Shown here: positions 1 to 13,642 of the stretch, one piece after another
Layout of the letters: every line of letters starts with the position of its first letter
Numbering within the stretch: the first letter of the stretch is position 1
NCBI RefSeq assembly: GCF_017562075.2
Contig: NC_054083.1
Coordinates: 32,471,255-32,535,254, forward strand
Direction: 5' to 3'
DNA length: 64,000 nucleotides
Source of the DNA: Anopheles merus
Lineage: Eukaryota > Arthropoda > Insecta > Diptera > Culicidae
Notes under the pieces: generated by a model
Told to the model about the DNA's origin: nothing
What the model saw: the letters and a program-made list of their open reading frames with translations, nothing else
Databases searched by the model: none
Translations under genes and position numbers: made by a program

Positions 1-98
1 CCGTTGCTGGCGGTTGGCAGATGGTGGTTCGATGCACCGTTCACTTCCGGCGGCTGGATGCGATCGGTGGCGGTGGTTGGTGGTTCGGCGGAACAGCT

Positions 99-129
<31 letters not shown>

Positions 130-272
130 GAGCCGGAGGAAGCGACGGCCGAGCCGGCGATGGCTTTCGGGCTGGTCATTTCCGCGTCCCGCTCGGTGGG
201 CTGCGACGGCGACACTGGCATCGAGCCGTCCTTTTTCGGGGACTTTGAGCGTGTTAGGGCGAGCGCTTGTGT
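1..272 (-). CDS. Partial internal exon, Ser/Thr/Pro-rich protein, runs off left edge
   Basis: On the minus strand a single frame stays open from position 272 to the window edge (90 codons plus 2 bases). It starts directly after a CAG preceded by a C-rich tract, a good 3' splice acceptor. The translated segment begins TQALALTRSKSPKKDG, continues through a Pro/Ser/Thr/Glu-rich stretch, then a run of about 15 mostly Ser residues with Asn, coded by AGC/AAC triplets. It ends in a Pro/Asn/His-rich part with no predicted fold. Third codon positions are rich in G/C, as in mosquito genes. The entry phase is 0, the same as the exit phase of the exon at 45756-45821, so I infer they are successive exons of one minus-strand gene. 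Low-complexity Ser-rich segments are common in insect transcription regulators and RNA-binding proteins, but nothing here names the family. The plus-strand frames over the same bases read as Leu or Ala runs and are probably antisense shadows. Confidence 0.6.
94..129 (-). repeat. Interrupted CAG/CTG triplet tract coding a Ser/Asn run
   Basis: Imperfect CTG repeat on the plus strand (AGC/AAC on the coding minus strand) with two interruptions. In the frame of the enclosing exon it encodes Ser with interspersed Asn. It lies wholly in the inferred exon and is likely to vary in length between individuals without shifting the frame. Confidence 0.85.
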
Positions 273-296
273 CTGTGGAATTGAGGGGGGGGGGGG
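273..296 (-). other. 3' splice acceptor with C12 polypyrimidine tract
   Basis: Read on the minus strand, a run of 12 C (plus-strand G at 285-296) is followed by TCAATTCCACAG and then the exon. This is a canonical acceptor with AG at 274-273. The tract is almost pure C, which is unusual (insect tracts are usually T-rich) and prone to length change. Confidence 0.55.
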
Positions 297-1727
297 AGAA
301 GAAGAAAATAAGAAATGTTGATTCAATAAAAAATGTTTTAAGTACAGATTTTTGGTTTTGTTTTTAAATCCTTATTTAAAGCGCTACAACAGCGCAACCC
401 CGGAATGCCTAGCGCACTACCACATCGATTTGTTTAATGTGGCGTCGGACGAAATCAGTTTCAATTAAGTTAACTGACACCTCGCGTCTCGCTTCCCTTC
501 CCTTCCGTACTGCCGTTATTGGCAAGACACTCGAGACGAAATTCCGATACGTCAAGCGAAAGAGATAGCGAGAGTGCGTCACTGAAGCTTCTGCCCGATG
601 CCTCTAAGCACGCAAAGATGTTTTCTGGGTCGGATTGATTGTTGGACTAGTTTTTGTTGGACGAACGCGAACCGAATTAAGTTTAATCGGAGACCGGCGC
701 AGTCGGACCGGCCTTTGGAGTTGATAAATTGACCGTTCGATTAGAGGCACTATGGAGTTATGATGCCGTTTTTGGCTGTCGTTGGAATTACCCATGACGT
801 TCCCATCATACATTCCAGAATTTTTATGACAGGGATTTTGTACCTTGCTAGGACTTTTATGCTTCTATCAGGATTTGATTTCAATGTGAAGGTAGAATTT
901 CCCTTCACTGATATTTTGATTAACATCTTCAAGCTTGAAAACTTTCTAAAAAAATCCTCTTTGGTAAACAAGCTCAATTTTTCAGTGAAATACATAATTT
1001 GTACTCAATATCTTAGCCCTTTAAAGGCGCAAAAATAAGATTTAAAAAGACTATAATGACTCATTGTCTTTGGAGAAGTTATGTTCATATTTGCATGATT
1101 TTGTTCTAGAAAAACAGAACCTAAATCACCTAAATCCTTTCTCTTTAAACATAATGAACAGCATTCCCGCCCAATGTATAAACACCGTTCTCTTTATTCT
1201 AACCACATTCTATCGCCGTCGCAAGGGCGCGCATTCTCTCGCACTCTATCCCTGGCAGAGCAAACGTATACTTTCGGACTCACGGCTCATCGGGTCAATC
1301 GATGTTAAGTAGTGGTTGCGAAGCAAGACGGCTTTGACCATAATAATTGAACCAAGGGGGAAAAGCTGGAGAAGACGTCGTGTGATTGAGGTGTGGATTC
1401 TGTGAAAGATCAGCAGATCGGGCGCAAGATAACTGGCGAGCGGAATGCCATTTCAAGTGCACTGGTCAATGTTTGTCTTAACTTACCGTTGATTAAAACA
1501 TTAGAATTGCTATTGTCTCTACACTAAACACTAAAGCTCGTTGCTTAAATGTATAATTTCTGGCAAAACGTGCATCGCCGCTATCTTACCCATTAAATCT
1601 TGTACATTTCTAAGTCATTACATCATCGTCGTATCAAGCTCACCGAGGCTGACCGACTTTATTTGCCTTCAATTGGGATCAACTTCTCGCAAACGGCACG
1701 ATCGCATCAATGTCAACCGGCCATTAG

Positions 1728-1922
1728 ACCCGACCGCTGGGACGGCTGTCGGCCACCGACGACAGTTCGCATTCCCCCTCTGAGATCGAATCCATCCCCA
1801 CGGACGACCGCGTGGCGGTCTTCCTGCGGGCGGTGAAACTGGTCGGACGGTGCGGGTTAAGATTAAGATTAAGAGCCTTCACCAACGGCCGTGCGGTTCG
1901 AGGAAGACGTTTGCGTAAATGA
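1728..1922 (+). CDS. Coding-like open segment, plus strand, unassigned
   Basis: This frame opens after a TAG at 1725-1727 and runs to a TGA at 1920-1922. Its first 128 bases have strongly G/C-biased third positions (about 34 of 43 codons) and a protein-like, Asp/Ser-rich then hydrophobic sequence containing DDSSHSPSEIESIPTDDR followed by VAVFLRAVKLVGR. A possible donor (G|GTTAAG at 1856) would end the exon before the repeated TTAAGA triplets, where the bias stops. The upstream acceptor (CATTAG) has a poor pyrimidine tract. No start codon or family match was seen. The minus strand over 1724-1840 is also open with a passable acceptor, so strand is uncertain. It could be an exon of a nested gene, a gene fragment, or chance in a GC-rich patch. 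Confidence 0.2.
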   Translation, partial: TRPLGRLSATDDSSHSPSEIESIPTDDRVAVFLRAVKLVGRCGLRLRLRAFTNGRAVRGRRLRK

Positions 1923-4599
1923 AGCGTACGATGATGGTGCTCCACGGTCAACCATCTGTGCTCTACCCCGTTCATCGGCAGACGCTGCGGTTCTAGGTCT
2001 TTGTCTAGCTAATTGTAGCTATTATCACCATGCTTGTCGGTTAACCTCCTGGAAGATCACACCCCTTCCCGGCCACGAGCTTTGCCGATGTGTTTGCTGT
2101 GTTTACATCGTACGCACTCTCTTTTGTGTGATAAATTTATCGTTTCTCGGCTGCTACTGTTTTGGAAGCGCTGGTTGGTTTTTTTTCTCTCTTACATCCC
2201 CTTTTCCCGTCTGTTGTGCGCTGCATTCCCTCGTCGCTAGAGGGCACTAGCAGCAAAGTAGCAATTAATTGAAGGACAATTATTTGAATAATTTTACCCC
2301 GTCTGTCCGAAAACGTACCGAACTGCGTCAGTGCAGCAGGACGCACAGGTTAAACATATGTTCCCTGCCATGCTCCGTCCGCACGGAATGCTGTGTGTGT
2401 GTGTGAGCGAAAGGGTCGAAAGAATGCGTCAGAAAGGGAGAGACAAACAAAACGGAAACACCGGAAGGTTAAAAAGGGCTAAACCCTCATCGAGGTGGTT
2501 TTGGGATGTGCAACGACCGCAACAGGGTGCTACAGTGTGCATCGAGTAAGGGTGACACAATGTACATTTGGTCGTCGTCCTCTCCCCTGGGTCCGGGGCC
2601 CGAGTCATCCTGCTGCATCCTTTGGCAGTTCCGCTTTCATCATCATCTTCGCACGCCACACACCGTACCCGTTCTAAAACCGTCCTAGGTGGCTAGTGTT
2701 GCAACATAATACGGGAATGCACTGGTCTCTTGGAGAGAGAGAGAGAACAAAAAAAAAACAACAACACTCAAAAACATCATCAAACGGCGCACGGAACGCC
2801 ACAAGGGCTGGTAAAACGGAGGGGAGCTTTTGGGCACGAACATGAGGGACAATTATGTGGCACTTCCTTTTCCCGCAGCACACAAAGCGAACGGGGAGGA
2901 ACGGTTTAATAACGACCAAATTGTGCCGCAATAAAAACGCATCTCAGGACACTGGGCCCGAGAAGACATCGCTTGGGGACGCTTACAGAGAGTAAACTTG
3001 CCTGGAAGCGGCAGAAGGGTCATCGGAAAACGGATCAGAGTGATATGCAAAAGTGGGGGAAAGAGAGTGAAGAAAAAAGCAATAGAAAAGAAAAAAACAA
3101 CACCACCAGCCAAACGATAAAAAGGACACATTCAAATGCAATGACAATCTCACCCCAAACCAAGCGATCAACCGTTGTACGACGGGGTGCTAGTGAAAGG
3201 ACCTACCAAATTGGTGGGTTTTATTACCGAAAGCAAAAAGGGGTGGTTTGCTGCTGTGCCCAGAACAATGCAGTAGGGAAGCAGAAGGCGAGTAACGACA
3301 AAAAAAACAGTCCTCTACACGCTTCGGCTGTAGCTTTCGGCCGCACAAATACACGCCGCAGACATTCCGTTGCAACCTGTTGCATCGCTTACGGCGGGCC
3401 TTTTGGGCAAGATGTTCTAGACACTTTTGCCAGTTTTTTGTGTGTCAACGGCGTGTTTGCCGTGGTGCCAATTTTTATGACTCGTTTTTGGAAAAGAAGG
3501 GGCGTAAAAATACTAGCAGTGGCAAAGCTTTGAGTTTACCTTTGGTTTTATGTCTGTCGGTTAATGTAGGATTAATTAGACAAGCGGGGTTTTGTTTCTG
3601 GGGCAGCATATCTTTGCACTCGCACTCGCACGTGCAGGTCGGAAGGTGTGATGATGGAGGTGGAGCTAAAGAAGTGCCGGGAATCGTAATCTAGAAGGGT
3701 AAATTGTTGCACAAGTTGCAACTCGTGCAGCAGTGTTAGTGAAAAGACAGCCGCCGGCAGCACGATCGGTCCATTTCCGCCGATGAACACATTAAACTTT
3801 CAACACCGGCCAACCAGTCGGCCCCAAAATTATGAGTATGGGAAGATTTGCTGGGTTCTGTGGATGGGATACAGTGAGTGGCAAAAGCGGCTTGCCGTTA
3901 ACTACCGGCGGGCTTTAACGAGCCGGGTGTAAGTGCATGTTTAATGGTGAATATTTAATGAACCATTGCTAAATTAAACAAAAGATGAACATTAAGTGGT
4001 TAATATTGTAGTGAATTTCTTTTTGGTCTGTGCTTCCTCGGAGGAGCAACTATTAAGTGTTTTTGATATCGGTGGTGACAGGTTTTGAAGACATCGTTGC
4101 ACAACATACACACTTACAGAAGACAGTATGTAAAAGATGTATGTTTTTAGAGCCAATACTTGAATTTGAAGCATTATTGGCAAGAATAAATGGCAAAAAC
4201 AAGCGCATTTATACAATTCTTCTAGTTTGAAGACAATCAAAGGCTTTTGTGTAGGTTCTAGAAGTTCAAAACAAGCGCCAATAGATTTAGCAGCCAAAAT
4301 AAGCGATAACATTACAATTATTGCAATTATTTACATAACAAAGCATCATAAATGATTTATTGATGTATCAAAGACTTCCTAAAGTATCTCCGGATGACAA
4401 GAGTATGAAATTCCTCCTCCATAAGAAATAAACACAGCAAATGAACATGCTGGAGATACTTCTGTTCTAAAATTGCACTTACGAATCCGCCCAACGATTC
4501 TGCATGCTAGAGTTCAAACACCGCTTAATACATTCAAGATGCTTGCACTAAACCGCTGATCATTTCCGCTTAATTCCACCATCCGATCTGAGCATCCAC

Positions 4600-4617
4600 A
4601 AAAAAAAAAAAAAAAAA
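4600..4617. repeat. Poly-A run (A18)
   Basis: Eighteen consecutive A on the plus strand. No upstream retroposed sequence or target duplication was recognised, so it is listed only as a homopolymer. Confidence 0.8.
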
Positions 4618-7375
4618 CAAATAAACAAACCAACCAGCAGCCAAAGCGTTCCGGAATTCCCGCCACACCCCGCAAATGATTGGGTGTGAAAATGATAAAC
4701 ATCATCACCGCGGCCGGAACTCGACTCCACCCGCTGCAGAATCGGTAGCATAATTGCATCTCTTCATCTGCAGGGTCGGAACAGAACAGCAGCGAGAATG
4801 CAACAGGCAAGTAGACATCGTGTGCGCCTGTAACAAAAAAAAAAACTTGCACCCAGACTAAAGGAACAACAAAAAAGGCAAACTTTTTGTAAGGTGTGTT
4901 ACCTTTGGGTGTGAGCAGAAGGTCCAATTCGCTCACCGTGCTGCCGAAAATAAAACAAAGCAAAAACAAAAAAAAAAGAAAGAACCAAACCAACTGCGAT
5001 GACATTGGGTGCGTGCCGCGGTAGCAACAGTCGGTTAACATTTTATTTAATTTAAATATAAGCGACTGGCAATTCGTAACACAGTGCGCATCTCTCTGCA
5101 CCCTCCTCTCTGGTTGGCGGGCAAAGATCGCCAAAGCATGGCGGTGATGACGGTCCCCAGCTACCCGTAGCTGGTTGGGGCGCTGAAGCATAAAAGTGGC
5201 ATCATAAATTCGTCGTCAACCGCTGTGCCGTGCTGTGGAGCTGTGGGGGTTGTGTGCGTGTGTGTGTGTGGGGATGAAGTGATCGCGTTTTTTTATCCCA
5301 CTCTTCGCTTCGCAGTTGTTTGGCCCTGCTTGCTTTGTGCTGGGTGTTCGAGTGGGGCGCGAGTTTTGTTCGGGTGGCGCCTCCTCGGGACAGTACCCCG
5401 AATGGGACAAGCTCAGCTGGAGAAAGAGTGCGTTGGATGGTTTGTTTGCTTTTTTTTATCCCCTTTTTTGCTCTGCCCAGTGTGAAAGGTGTGTAGCTTG
5501 CGGGTGGGAGAATTGTTTGTTTATTTCTCCAAAATTCCAGCTCTTCCTCCAATTGCTACTGAACAAACTGTCGCCAAAGTAGTGGGTGAGTTAAAGTGAA
5601 AGAGAAAAAGCTTTTTTTGTTAAAATAATATGGTTCGTTTTTTCTGTATGGACTTTTTTTTATTACAACGCTTACTGTTTTTGCCACATCCCGCGAAACG
5701 GAATAAATACAGTCAAGTGGCACAGGTTTCGAGGGTCACCGTCTACTCTCCTTCTCGGTCTCGCTGTGTTCACTTCCGTACGGGTGATTTTTTTTCATCC
5801 TCCTGTTGCTTATGCATTCCGAGGTTCAATTCAGCACGTTTTTGTGGGGCTTCCGTATTGGGCAAGCATTGCGGAATCATAAGCGCAGCGGAAACCTCAC
5901 AGGCGCGCGCGCCATTTATTGGGTGCCAACATCGACCCGTTGCAGCGCAGCCGTTGAGGATTGATTATGTGTGCGGATCATTCTGTTTTTTTTTTTGTTT
6001 TTTTTTTTGCAACCCGAGTGTATATGTGTTTTCTGGATGCAATTCTTGTTCGTACCCTGTTTGGATCATTATCCGTTTCCTGCCCCAGCAAAGCGTATAC
6101 GCACGCCGTCTGCTTGTGCTGTAATTTTAATCGCACAAATAAGGTGTTAACTGTCGGTTGGATTGGATTGGCGGAACGAATCACCTTTGCTTGGGGTTTT
6201 TTTTCTGAGGGCAAGGATGAGTAGAAGAGTTTTGTTTTATGCTCTTCTTCGTGTGTATTGTCTTAGGGAATGAAACAACTTTGCTTTCGTGATTTGATTA
6301 TAAATTAACTGTTCATTAATAATTTTAAATAATATGTAACACACTTTTGAGCGATTTTCAAGAGCATAAATTTCAAGGCATAGGCAATTCGTTAATATTT
6401 AATATTTCATATTTCGTATTCATAGCATCTCCTGTATGTAGCAAATATCAAATTGTATCGGAGAGATCGATCTACAAAGAATTTAATACAATTTTCGCAA
6501 ACGTTTTGCTTAGATTTGCTTTTAGATTTCTCAATCTTCAGCTCACTTTTGTAGCTACCCAATAAAGATTTATAGCTGTTCCATAGCTTCAAAGCATTGT
6601 TAATCCATTTGGAAACACGCTTGTGTATGTGCTGCCTCCGTCTTTTTTGCTAATCCTCTCCAACCAATTGATCATTAGTTTTATGCATTCGACCGATTTT
6701 GATCGGTTTTTTGCTGTTTCCTTTGTCCCACCATTCCCTCATCTAACCTTTATTAAGCTGCACATCCTTTGATTCGTCCGAGCGAGATCAAAATCGCCTT
6801 GAAACTAATTTACACAATATAATCCTCCAAATGATCGGTGTGCGTGTGTATCTGCGTGTGCATGTGTGCGATTTCTTGTCGTGTGTGCTCTTCTTCCGCT
6901 CTGTTGAAATTGTGAAATGAGGCGCATTTTTATATGGCCACCACACAACAATTGGCCGAAAAAATGCAACGTGTCCTCTTGAGAAAAGAAATGCACCACA
7001 CACAAAAAAAAAACCAAACACCGCATCGCTCCAATAAGAAGAAGCAAAATCACATAAACCTGACACTGAAAGGCATTACAGCAGCCACAAAAATTGGCAT
7101 ACTCGGCTACCGAACAGAAGCGCACCGCACGGACAGAAGAGTCGCCATTATTATTATGCGCTTAATTAATGAACCATGCTGAGAAGCCGCTCTTGGGTGG
7201 GGGGGCAGACCGAGGGGAAAAACACCTTGAAGGCTAATCTTTGTTAAAATATTATGAAAATTTCTGTGTTAACAACAGCGCGAAGACGGGCGAACTGCGG
7301 GCGCAAAAACCCCACGGAGCCGAGAACGATGCATGGGCAGATGAAATTATGAATAATCATACTTTTTTATCCGCA

Positions 7376-7393
7376 TCGTCGTCGTCGTCGTCG
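7376..7393. repeat. (TCG)6 trinucleotide repeat
   Basis: Six perfect TCG units in non-coding DNA, short and CpG-containing. Confidence 0.85.
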
Positions 7394-10230
7394 CTTCCTT
7401 CGCAATGTTTGGCCCCTTCCTCTGTGTGCTGCGTTTTTTTATGGAACGAGTTGCTTCCTACGCGGGATTGCGAAGCTGTTTGCGAGCTTCCGCGCGCCTT
7501 CAATTCGTCCTCCTAATGAAGCGTTGCGTTCCTCGGTGGAGTTTGCCGTCCCGACGTTCGCAGCTATCGCATCCTTTTGTCCCCATTATTATGAGATAGA
7601 CATTTGGGCGATTGGGTGATGGAAGCCGGTGGTCGCCTTTCCCCAAAAACCCTTTCCCCTCACGCCTGTTCTACCAGATAATGGGAAGAAGTTTGTTTGA
7701 CGGTCGACACGGCACGTCTCGTGGCAGAGCTGCGCCCAAGACCTCGCTGCTGCCAAATCGGAGCACCGCGGAGATGGGGAACAGCATGATAAGAGGGGGA
7801 GAAAAATTAAAACCAGGAGCAACATCTTAATGACAAATGATTTATTGTAATGAATAATAATAAAAGTTTTGCCCAGCGCACCAACCAGCCGTTCCCGCGG
7901 GCTCCAGCGTTCACCGGGCTCTGGAGGTTGGTAGTTTGGTATTCCGCGGGCGAGTTCCAGAGACACTCCACTACAATGCACTGTAAGGCAAAAGTTTGAA
8001 ATGCTTCGTTTTTGTGCCGGGAGTGTGTCGGGAGTTTTTGAAGCATTGCGAAACCCTTGTACCTGTTCCACCAGCAGTGTGTGAGATAGGCGTAAGTGTC
8101 AGTAAGCTTCCAATGATGGGTTCGCTTGGCAAGAGCATGTAAGCGAGATCAGCAGTTTTGATAAGGAGTCCGTTTGCTCCAGCGAGAGTCCCTGCTGGGG
8201 CAAGTGCTTGTTTTTTTTTGTTTTTTGCAACGTCACCGTGACAAGCTTCACGGGAACAGTTCGATGCGTGATTTATTGAGCCACTGCACTGGTATGCACT
8301 TGACACTGGGGCGCATTTTCATTTCCCACACCAAACCGTGGAGGGCATGGAAGAAAAACAAAATAAAATAAATGCAAGGGCGCGTTCAGCGCGCGCTGCA
8401 CACGGAAGCGCCACGGTATCGGTGATTGGAGGCTGGGGACAAACTTCACTCAAACTGCTTCAATCTATTTACGTGTGCTGCGCAGCTCTAGCAGCGTCTA
8501 GCAGAACGCTTCGGTTGCACATTGCAGCATGCTCAACGCCTTGTACGAGTGTCCCATGTCGAACGCTTTCCTCACCCGAGGGAACGTGGATCGCCGATCC
8601 GCAGGGTGCGATCGCCATTGGCTTCAATTGAAATTTATCAATCGATTGATATCAATTTTAATCAAAACCAATCTCGAATCCGACTCGCCAATGCCGACTG
8701 CCGAAGCGTACTGCTGTGCGCGCCGGCTCGGGGGAAATCGGCAGTAAACGCGGACTGACGCAAGAATTAGTAGGCCCGTGCTTGGCAATCATCATTCTAA
8801 AACCGTAACCGCCTGACCGTTTCCAGCAATAGAACGCGTGGAATCATCGTGCATCGCACAGCCGGGTTGCACATTGCGCAAATAGTGCCGCACACAGGAC
8901 CTAGGCTGTGATCGCTTAAGTGGACGAGTGATTTATTTTGAACCCGCTGCTAACCCTTCCTGGCCGCGTTTGGCGTGGGTCTCGCCCTTGCGATTGTCTT
9001 GTAAGCGAGCTGGTAATCTGAGGCGTTACACTGGTCGTTGGTCGCTAATTAAACGATTTGTGGAACGGATCGGGAAGTCGTGGACTGAGCGGAATATGTG
9101 ATTGAGAAATACTTGTCGTGTTAGGAGGATGTGCAGACAAGTGTAAGCAATGAACATTTGTTAAGACAAGCTGGAAATCAGTGAGATTGAAGTAAAGTTA
9201 TATCATAATTGATTATTTAAAAATCGTCAAAACCAAAACATTTTGAATACTGATAAATTATAGTATTGTGAAACATATGGTATCAAAAATATTAATATTT
9301 GGTAGCTCGTTTTATCTTAAAATAATGTCCTTAGAAGGCATCAATTTGGCATACTTTCTTATTGGATATACCATCCCTATACCGAACATGTCAGCAATAC
9401 CGCCCTCCCAGGCCGGGGGCAAGGAGCTAAAAGAACAATAAAATGTGACATTTATTGCCAATCTGTCTTCTCTCTGGATGAGTTCTTCAACCAACTCCCG
9501 GTTTGATTGACTGTTAAACACGTTAAACGTTCAAACAAACGGTTTGACTTTTTTTTCTTCCCTTACTGATTGTGTATTCTCGTCAAATTGCATTCTGTTT
9601 TTATGTTTTGTTGTGTTTGCCAGCACCCGACCCAATCCACCCCTACAGGTGCATTTCGTTCAAAGCGATTTGCACAAAAAAGCATTTTTGCTCTTGTTCT
9701 CTTCTCACTGTAACGTATCCCTTGTACACGTAATGGGTATCGGGTGGCAGCAAAAACCAGGAGAAACCTGAGCAAATAAAAAAAATTTAACCCCCACAGA
9801 CACACACACACACACCAACACATAATCATTTAATTTTTTTCTGCATTTTTTGTCGTTTGCTTGGGTTTTTCGTCTTTTTTTATTTCCAAAACAGTTGGAG
9901 CACTGCATTTCGTTGGAGGGTGTAAGTATTTGGTGTGTGGTGTGTGGTGTTTGGTTGTTTTTCACAGAGAGCGAGCGAGTTCATTTGTAACTCTGCTGAT
10001 TGCTTTCGTTCTTGAGCATTGTTGAACAACGCTGTCACATTGGTTGCTACACGATTGCTGAATATTCCTTCCCCTTCGTAGAACTTTCGTTACGAACAGC
10101 AGCACCCTTCATGTTTTGATCGGCTGATCACATTTCGTCCGTTTCTTCCTGTTCTGTTGCTTCTTCTGCCCTTCTCTTCTTGATGATCTAGCAAAAGCAA
10201 CGATAGTGGTTTCGGGCGATACGTTGGAGT

Positions 10231-10246
10231 GGTGGTGGTGGTGGTG
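10231..10246. repeat. (GGT)5 trinucleotide repeat
   Basis: Five GGT units followed by a GT-rich tail. Similar GGT tracts recur at 35089-35106 and near 41690-41703, a recurrent class in this intron. Confidence 0.85.
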
Positions 10247-13200
10247 TGTTGTTAATGCTTTTGCTCGTTTTTGTTTATCGTATGCACACTCTGCATGGGC
10301 ACTTCCTTTCCGCCAAACCACGTTGTATCAGCAGCCGCTGGTGCCCTCCGCCAATGCACACAGGGAACCGATCCGTGCCGATGTTGCCCGCTCATGCCTG
10401 CCCTTCACTCCTGTGGGTTATGCTGGTTATGCTGCTGCCAGTTAACAGGGCATGCATCGCCGAGCAATCGAAATGTTCGAAGCAACCACCGACAGGCCGA
10501 ACGGACGCGGCAAGAAAGAACAATACCCGGAATACCGGAACTACTTGTCACTAGGGGGCTGGGACGATAAACAGTGAACCGAAAGCCCCCCTCTCGTGTG
10601 TTTTTTTTCTCTCTCAAGAGGTTTTTAGCACTATCTCGTCGGTGGTAGATTTTCGCCGCCGCTATCCGCTAGGGGTGGCGTGGGAGCGTCTTGCTGACCA
10701 AGAGCGTAGAAACCATTTGCTTTACCTTCTTTTATGCACGGACCACCGCCGCTGCTGCTAGCACACCCCAAACACGCTTATCATTTTCGGCCTAGTTTTG
10801 AACGTTTCTTGCTGCACCAAACTGCACATCGGCCGGCTCTGGCAGGCCCAAAAGTTTGCAACTGTTCCCGGGGGAACTGTCCTGGTACAAGTGTGTGTGC
10901 ATATGTGTGTGTGTGTGGCAAATGCGGGTTCCGCACCGCATTGCACGGTTGCTGTTTAGTGTGTGTCGCGTCTGTTTCCTTATCGCGGAAACGGAAGCTT
11001 CGTCTCATCCATGCGTGGTTCGAATTTCTTAAGATATGGCACCCCGGCTTCAGTGAGGTTCAAGGGAATTTGCATGCTGCATACGATAAAGCGGGCAGCA
11101 TAGATGAACCGACGTAAAACGTTCGTTCCGGTTAAGCTTATCGGAATCGGTTCCGCTGACGAGGGAGGGCCTCAAAACCGCTGCATCAGTGCAATGCGTT
11201 CCCGGTGGCATACTGTTGGGCTAGGATCGGGTGATCACACGATACAGCAGTATGAGGTGTCAAGAACATATGTTTGTAGGAATGCACGGCTAAGTGGTGG
11301 ATATAAGTTCTCTATTACAATCAATATCATTGGAGGGGAATTCATTTCATTTATTTTTTCTGCACATGTGTGACTATAAGAACGCGAGCAATCAGAACTT
11401 TGGAATTTCGAACAAGAATTTTCCTAAACCTACATAAGTTTTTTGGCGCTAAAGAGCGAAGCAATAAGAAGATGCACTAAGACCAGTTTGTCTTCAATTG
11501 AAAATGGATCCGCTGAAAGTACAACATCTTCAATAAATTGTTGATATTTTCTAGGAAGGTTTCTAAACTAATTTTAAGGCTAACAACTCTTTTCGTTGAC
11601 ACGTGAATCAATCCCATGAATGCCTTATATTAATCAACTGAAAAAGATTCTGATCAAAATATCAGCAAACAATCTAAGACATGAAATTGATCGAATTTAA
11701 TAAAATCATCTGGAAGATATTGAATTTGGTCTTTGAAAACGTGACACGCAAGAAATAGGAAGAATCACAACAAAGATGATCTCTACATTATCCAGAGGAC
11801 TAATTCAGATCCAGATCTAGAGGACTTATTCTGATACAGAAGACTCAGACGCTTTATACATCATAGTTCGACAAAGAAATAAGATGACGAAGTAGAGGTA
11901 TCCAGATAGTTTTAAAGTTTAAATTTTACAAAAAAAAAACCCTACTACAAAATACCTACTTCAAAATACAAATCCATTAATATAAGATGCAAGATATCTG
12001 TATTTGATGTTACCGAACAGATTAGCCTATGAATTGATTTATATTCTTGTTCTTTAATGTAACTGATACATTCAATCAAACTTTAGTGTTGATTTTCATC
12101 AACTTTAGAGACACTAAACATGGACATCCTAGAAACAATCAGACGAATAATATTACAAGGAACTCATAGTCAAATGCAAAACCAGAATTATGTATCTAGA
12201 ATACCGCATCTAAGATTTTAAGTAAACAATTAATTACACGAAATTTCAATACTTTGATAAGAAACGTATTAAATAATATGGAAAAGTCAACGAAACTCAT
12301 CTCTCTGGACTGGGGTAGAAATAATGACCACCAAAGAATATAACCTCTCCACACAAAAAAAAAACCCTCAAACATGTTCCCGTCTGTGTTGTCGCCCTTT
12401 GCCCCTCCTATTCGGCGAGTCCCGAAAAATCCCAATGAGACAGAAAGGCGCAAAACCGAAAGATCACCATAAAATAAAATACTTCCACTTCGAACATAAT
12501 CACTCTGGCCTCGTGTAAGTGTGTGTGTACGAGTACGTAAAAGGTGATTGCTACTGAAATTTATTTCTCCACATTTTACCGTACCGTTTGAGCGGTTGCA
12601 TTGGAGCCCGGCCCCAGCCTCCGCCGATGCAGTGCAGTGATGTTTCGTTTTGTTCTCGCTCCGCGGCTGATGTTGTTGAAAGGGCGCGGGGAAATATTTT
12701 TATTTGTTTGATATTTTTCTACCGATTCGATTGCAAAACACAGGAGCACGGGAGCGCGTGAACGGTACGAAGAACAGGTACCGTCGTCAGCTTCGTCATC
12801 TTCATCACTGTCAAAAGCACAGGGCTGTGGCTGCGAAGTTCTTCGCGAACGCGTTATATGCCGCAGCTTGTCTGAATGTGTGTTTGGTGTGGTTGTGTGA
12901 GTGCTGCAGTACGGAGTCATCCCACAAATGACGGTGACGAAATGTGTATGATCCCAGGGCGCAGGAGCGCGGGACAAGCTCCGGCAGACAAATCGAGAGT
13001 GTATGCAATTTTTAATGCATTCTAAATACACACAACAAGTTTTTTGCTGCTGAGCGCCCGCTTTTCCCGCTCAGCGTACCAGGCTTGCCCGTACCCAGTA
13101 TTTCTCCTGGCCTGCCACCGAGCAACAGTTTGTCCTTTTCATCCATCAAAACTGCTTTCGTAAGGGCAGGTAAGGGCAGACGTTCAATCGAGTTGCGATC

Positions 13201-13642
13201 GTTGCAGGATCGCTCACACACATGATCTCGTTCGTTCTTTCGCTCTGTTCCGTATTCGCTGTCTATCTCTCCCTCTCTGAAATTCTTGTTTTCTCTCTCC
13301 CGTTCTGTGCCACTGTGTATCACATGCGTACAGCCTTTATCCCTGCTTTCCTTATCCATCATGTCCCAGTGCGCATTTGCACAACGGCGAGGGAAACTGG
13401 GGACCGAGGGTCGTCCGACGGGGGCTGGCAAAACGGCCGCCTTTAGTACTATCAATCTTGCTCCCCGTGTTGCTCAGCGTACCATCAAGCCAGGCCGAAT
13501 GCCATCGTCAAGCCCTTTTCTTATCTGGCGCGTACGTTCTTGTCTGCCTTTTTACATTTTGTAGCGTTTTTTGCTGTTGTTGTTGTTCGTCGTTGCCTCC
13601 CTGCTGCATTCCCTTTCAGGTTTATTTTGCTTTTTTTTCCAG

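Larger units (their letters stand above)
1923..13620. other. Gene-free block inside the long intron (left part)
   Basis: No coding gene supported. It holds short GT/CA runs (about 2394, 5251, 9798), a GA run at 2733-2747, A18 at 4600-4617, paired T11 runs at 5986-6008, a TCG run at 7376-7393 and a GGT run at 10231-10246. The stretch from about 11380 to 12330 is markedly AT-rich with no clear structure apart from an imperfect short direct repeat around 11790-11840. Long frames such as 2973-3533 (+) and 4514-5191 (-) pass through homopolymers and are judged spurious. Confidence 0.6.

Noticed and set aside
2973..3533. 186-codon plus-strand open frame
   Set aside because: Begins at a non-ATG codon, runs through purine-rich DNA, and about one frame of this length is expected by chance in 64 kb.
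4600..4617. A18 as the tail of a processed pseudogene
   Set aside because: No upstream retroposed sequence or flanking duplication.
4514..5191. 225-codon minus-strand open frame with hydrophobic runs
   Set aside because: Phe/Leu runs come from A18 and other A-rich tracts read antisense; no coherent domain or start.
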